Assembly (NCBI GenBank): GCA_947165405.1
Contig: CAMVAG010000117.1
Span: forward strand, 1 to 6,486
Direction of reading: 5' to 3'
Length of the DNA stretch: 6,486 nucleotides
DNA from: an uncultured Selenomonadales bacterium
Lineage (GTDB): Bacteria > Bacillota > Negativicutes > Selenomonadales > Selenomonadaceae
Below are positions 4,610-6,486 of the stretch, piece after piece. Within the stretch, counting starts at the first letter, position 1, and each line of letters opens with the position of its first letter. The translations under genes were made by a program, and so were the position numbers. A model generated the notes under the pieces. That model was not told the DNA's origin, searched no databases, and saw nothing but the letters and a program-made list of their open reading frames with translations.

Positions 4610-6486
4610 GTGAAGTTCCTAAAAAGATTTTTCGACGGCATACAGCGCGACGCAAGATTATTTTTGTTCGTGCTGATATTGCTGGAAATTTATCGCGGCT
4701 TGTTTATTTTTTTCATGTCAAGTTACATGAACGAGGAGTCGGGCGCGGCGCAAATCGCGGAGGCAATGTTCGCGGGCTTGCGATTGAGTTTGAAGACGGC
4801 GGGCGCGGTAACTTTAATATCGTTCGTCTTCGTGACAATCGTCGGCTTGAAATCGCGCTTGCGATTGTTAATCGGAATTGCGGCTTCGATGATTTTTTCG
4901 TTGCTGTTCATGTTGCGCTTCCCGTATTATCGCGCCTTTCAATCGACGTTCGGCATGGAAGTCGTGCAAGGTTTTCATGACGACTTGTGGTCGATAATCG
5001 TGATGATGTTTCAAGAATACGGCATCCTCTGGAGATTTTTTGTCGCGCTGATTCTCACGGTAATTTGTATCGCCGTGTTGAGCCGCTTGCTTTTCATGAA
5101 AACTTTTCCTCTGCCCGAACTCGTCGGCAAAGCAAAAATCGCCGGCTTCAGTGCAGGGCTCGTTGTCGGAATTTTTTTGTTCGGCTTGTTCGTGAGGTTC
5201 GGAGGAAGTTTCACTTATGCACACGGTTTGAATTGGGAAAACGCGGGCGTCACGACCGACAACTTTTTGAACGAATGCATACTCGACGACGCGCAGGCTC
5301 TTTATCGTGCAAGAGCTATGGCAAAACGCATGGAGGCGGGCGAAATTTTCGGCGTCGATGCAAATAAAATTTTGGAGTCCGCGCAGCTTGTCGCCGTCAA
5401 TCACGAACTCACCGAAACAAATCTCGCGCCTTACCTCGAACGCAAAGCGGCGGGCGAACGAATTCAAAAGCCCAAACACATTTTTATAATTCTCGGCGAA
5501 ACTTTCATGCAGTGGCCAATGCTCGGCAAGTACGATGAGCTTTTGGTCGCCGAAGGTGTCAAGTCGCTCATTGCGGAGGAAAATTGTTACTACAGCCGCA
5601 ACTTCATGCCCAACGGCGATTTCACTTCGACGGCGATAACCGGGCTCGTGACCGGCTTGCCCGACGTGAACATCAAAGTAAATTATCAGACGCGCACTTA
5701 CGAAAAACTTTATATCACGTCGATGGCTCCCGCGTTCAAAGGGCTCGGCTACAACGTGGACTTTTGGTACGGCGGAATGCCCAGCTGGGATTCAATCGCA
5801 AAGATGTCGCTCGCGCAGGGCTTCGATAATTTTTACGGCTACCCCGACTTCAACGCGCCGAAGCAAACGACTTGGGGCACGAAGGACGAAAATTTATTCA
5901 ACGCCTTGCTTGCGCATTTGACTGACGAACCTCCGACGGTTCATTTAATCATGACGACGACGAATCACCCGCCGTATAATTTGGACTTGGCGGCGGAAGG
6001 TTATGACGCTCAAGCCGTCACCGAAGCTTTGAAAAAATTGCCGAACGTCGACGACGTGAATCAGTTGGCGATTGAGCTTGGGCATTATTGGTATATGGAT
6101 GAAGTTATCACGAATTTTATCCGCGCCGCTCACGAAAAATTTCCCGAAAGTCTTTTCGTCGTGACGGGCGACCATGCAATCCGCTGTGATCCTTCGAGGC
6201 ACCCGACGATTTTTGAACATCAAAGCGTTCCTTTCGTCTTGTACGGCGCGGGCATTACCAAAGAAATTTTGCCGCCCGATGCCGTCGGCGATCACATTTC
6301 GATTGTCCCGACACTTATCGAACTTATCGCCCCGAAAGATTTTGCTTACTACTCAATCGCGCCGAGCCTCTTCAACAGCGACGGCGTGGGTTTCAATACA
6401 GAGGCATTTCTCACGACTAAGGTTGCCGGGCAAATTGATTCGGATGTTATCGAACTTTTGCCGCACATCGCCTCCAACGAACTCAA
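4610..6486 (+). CDS. LTA synthase/MdoB-family membrane sulfatase, 3'-truncated
   Basis: The frame from GTG 4610 stays open through 625 codons to the right edge. The product is a polytopic membrane protein with a periplasmic alkaline-phosphatase/sulfatase-fold domain, as in LtaS, MdoB/OpgB and related phosphoglycerol or phosphoethanolamine transferases. Five hydrophobic segments are visible (about residues 17-36, 64-80, 86-102, 139-161, 177-195), then a linker helix and the catalytic domain. Expected metal and active-site elements: IILGETF with Glu297; GDFTST with Thr339 (or Thr341) as likely nucleophile, followed by GLVTGLP; TTTNHPPY with His453; VTGDHA with Asp521-His522; and VPFVLYGAGI after it. 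The metal-binding pattern looks complete, so the enzyme is probably active. The length suggests the stop lies shortly past the edge. The gene is 16 bases after the heptosyltransferase stop, so it is likely in the same transcript. The substrate is unknown: phosphoglycerol or phosphoethanolamine addition to LPS core, glucan or another envelope polymer are options. Confidence 0.9.
   Translation, partial: MKFLKRFFDGIQRDARLFLFVLILLEIYRGLFIFFMSSYMNEESGAAQIAEAMFAGLRLSLKTAGAVTLISFVFVTIVGLKSRLRLLIGIAASMIFSLLFMLRFPYYRAFQSTFGMEVVQGFHDDLWSIIVMMFQEYGILWRFFVALILTVICIAVLSRLLFMKTFPLPELVGKAKIAGFSAGLVVGIFLFGLFVRFGGSFTYAHGLNWENAGVTTDNFLNECILDDAQALYRARAMAKRMEAGEIFGVDANKILESAQLVAVNHELTETNLAPYLERKAAGERIQKPKHIFIILGETFMQWPMLGKYDELLVAEGVKSLIAEENCYYSRNFMPNGDFTSTAITGLVTGLPDVNIKVNYQTRTYEKLYITSMAPAFKGLGYNVDFWYGGMPSWDSIAKMSLAQGFDNFYGYPDFNAPKQTTWGTKDENLFNALLAHLTDEPPTVHLIMTTTNHPPYNLDLAAEGYDAQAVTEALKKLPNVDDVNQLAIELGHYWYMDEVITNFIRAAHEKFPESLFVVTGDHAIRCDPSRHPTIFEHQSVPFVLYGAGITKEILPPDAVGDHISIVPTLIELIAPKDFAYYSIAPSLFNSDGVGFNTEAFLTTKVAGQIDSDVIELLPHIASNEL

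Noticed and set aside
4603..5479. Open frames on both strands across the first half of the sulfatase gene (for example 4603-4980 +, 4987-5367 +, 4868-5479 -)
   Set aside because: Their products are Arg- and His-rich with no family motifs. The GTG 4610 frame over the same DNA has membrane helices, a sulfatase active site and a ribosome site, so the others are shadows.

Overview
The window is a compact, single-direction (+ strand) block of cell-envelope genes. The content suggests a diderm, LPS-making bacterium. Split ADP-heptose genes (separate kinase and adenylyltransferase), a heptosyltransferase and an LTA-synthase-type sulfatase occur together, three of the five visible starts are TTG or GTG with strong GGAGG-type ribosome sites, and the sequence is A-tract-rich with medium G+C. 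Together these fit a Negativicutes/Selenomonadales-type diderm Firmicute. That placement is inference; no rRNA or other marker gene is present.

Layout: (1) 1-1364, the 3' part of a polytopic GT39/ArnT-like membrane glycosyltransferase, cut by the left edge; (2) 1386-1916, a GNAT acetyltransferase with a TTG start, whose last codons and stop lie inside a heptamer-repeat inverted repeat; (3) 1869-1945, that repeat (ATTAGGA copies facing TCCTAAT copies), able to form a long hairpin between genes 2 and 3; (4) 1965-2957, rfaE1 (heptose-7-phosphate kinase, TTG start); (5) 2958-3095, a 138-base gap with a short perfect hairpin and at most a doubtful 24-codon ORF; (6) 3096-3572, rfaE2 (heptose-1-phosphate adenylyltransferase); (7) 3565-4593, a GT9 heptosyltransferase, best matched to WaaC, overlapping rfaE2 by 8 bases; (8) 4610-6486, an LTA-synthase/MdoB-family membrane sulfatase with a GTG start, running off the right edge with no stop.

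Working together: RfaE1 phosphorylates D-glycero-D-manno-heptose 7-phosphate at C1. After removal of the 7-phosphate (GmhB, not in this window), RfaE2 adenylylates the 1-phosphate. After epimerisation (HldD, also not in the window), the WaaC-like enzyme places heptose on the Kdo-lipid A inner core. The flanking GT39-type enzyme and the sulfatase-fold enzyme are both membrane proteins expected to act on the outer face of the inner membrane. They are reasonable candidates for decorating lipid A, core or another envelope glycan (inference). No tRNA, rRNA, CRISPR array, transposase or phage gene is visible. The window reads as ordinary LPS biosynthesis DNA. Its most unusual parts are the heptamer-repeat hairpin invading the GNAT gene end and the pairing of an LTA-synthase-like enzyme with heptose genes.
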